Of a stretch of 64,000 nucleotides of DNA, positions 63,488 through 64,000 are shown one piece after another. Every line of letters begins with the position of its first letter. The first letter of the stretch is position 1. The DNA is from Deltaproteobacteria bacterium (GTDB lineage: Bacteria > Desulfobacterota > Syntrophobacteria > Syntrophobacterales > Syntrophobacteraceae): positions 62,001-126,000 of the forward strand of contig JAAYVE010000021.1 of NCBI GenBank assembly GCA_012517315.1. The letters run 5' to 3'. Both the position numbers and the translations under genes were made by a program. A model generated the notes under the pieces. The model made no database searches and had not been told where the DNA came from. It saw nothing but the letters and a program-made list of their open reading frames with translations.

Positions 63488-64000
63488 GTGGATGTCACTC
63501 TCTACAGTCTGGAAGCATGTCCCTTTTGTGAGAAGGCCAGGATCTTCCTACGGGAAAAGGGGATTCAGTTCGCTGAACTCAAGGTTGTCCCGGGATCTGC
63601 TTCGTGGGAGGAGATGAAGGTCAAGACGGGAAGCGGGACCTTCCCCCAGATACTTGTAGGGGAGGAGTCCATCGGGGGGTACGCCGACCTGGTCGACCTG
63701 GAGGCAAGCGGAAAACTCTACGAGAAGCTGGGCATCGCGGACAGAAAGAGCGACACGGTTCTCTACGACGACATCATCCTCGGCGCAGGTCCAGCGGGGC
63801 TCAGCGCGGCCATCTATGCCATTCGTAAGCTTCTGAGGACGCTTATCATCAGCAAAGACGTCGGCGGGCAGGTGACCTGGACATCCGACGTGGATAATTA
63901 CCTTGGGTTCAGCCAGGTCAACGCCGCCGAACTGGTCTCCAAGTTTGAAAGCCATGTGAAAAAGTTCGACGTGGAAACGATCATCGGCAGGAGTATCACC
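63488..64000 (+). CDS. glutaredoxin-thioredoxin reductase fusion, 5' part
   Basis: The first 171 codons of a longer gene cut by the window end. Residues 1-82 form a glutaredoxin domain with CPFC near 11-14. An FAD-binding domain starts with DDIILGAGPAGLSAA near 98-112, with GGQVTW following, as in thioredoxin reductase. The reductase CxxC lies beyond the window. A GTG start is chosen because GGAGG lies eight bases before it. It should reduce its own glutaredoxin domain with NAD(P)H. Confidence 0.88.
   Translation, partial: MDVTLYSLEACPFCEKARIFLREKGIQFAELKVVPGSASWEEMKVKTGSGTFPQILVGEESIGGYADLVDLEASGKLYEKLGIADRKSDTVLYDDIILGAGPAGLSAAIYAIRKLLRTLIISKDVGGQVTWTSDVDNYLGFSQVNAAELVSKFESHVKKFDVETIIGRSIT

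Overview
The window is GC-rich and densely coded on both strands. I see no rRNA, tRNA, CRISPR array or intact insertion sequence. The gene set suggests a deltaproteobacterium (Desulfobacterota), perhaps related to the Syntrophobacteria or sulfate reducers. It combines a tungsten-type aldehyde oxidoreductase, rubredoxin and a rubrerythrin-like protein, a sigma-54/PAS activator, 2-aminoethylphosphonate catabolism, and a respiratory operon pairing alternative complex III with a cbb3-type oxidase. The taxonomy is inference from gene content only.

Layout. 0.2-7.3 kb: two P-type ATPases with unusual N-terminal HMA-like domains, a divergent methionine adenosyltransferase overlapping the first, and a small DUF5132-like membrane protein. 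7.7-13.8 kb: a mixed accessory region with small unknown proteins, a lipoprotein, an ADP-ribosylglycohydrolase/SRPBCC pair, an SDR, a thiolase and a secreted protein. 14.3-24.1 kb: a PAS-AAA-Fis activator, then a sigma-54-type promoter with two upstream inverted repeats, then a branched-chain-type ABC importer, an iron alcohol dehydrogenase and an aldehyde oxidoreductase. This reads as an inducible substrate-uptake and oxidation operon. 24.2-30.5 kb (minus strand): a complete 2-aminoethylphosphonate operon, importer plus PhnX and PhnW.

30.6-42.1 kb (minus strand): an island of phosphate and lipid genes. It holds an unrecognised 841-aa protein overlapping a phosphatidylserine decarboxylase, followed by an Lgt-like membrane protein; a PhoH-like ATPase; and a second operon of methyltransferase, small Psd-type decarboxylase and PHP/GT4 glycosyltransferase. 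Four promoter regions here, including that of the phosphonate operon, carry GTGA-type repeats spaced about 11 bp apart, as in Pho boxes. I read the island as a probable phosphate-starvation regulon for phosphonate scavenging and membrane-lipid remodelling. This is the best candidate for an undescribed system.

42.3-47.5 kb: a PAS-GGDEF cyclase, a methyltransferase with a regulatory domain, and a DUF2950/DUF3300 envelope pair. 47.8-58.8 kb (minus strand): one long respiratory operon in the order ActB-ActC-ActD-ActF-ActA-CcoN-CcoO-small subunits-monohaem cytochrome c, behind a good sigma-70-type promoter. 59.2-64.0 kb: a DUF4177-like protein, CopZ/CopA copper export (fitting a neighbouring haem-copper oxidase), then rubredoxin, a rubrerythrin-like protein, a glutaredoxin and a truncated glutaredoxin-thioredoxin reductase fusion for redox defence.
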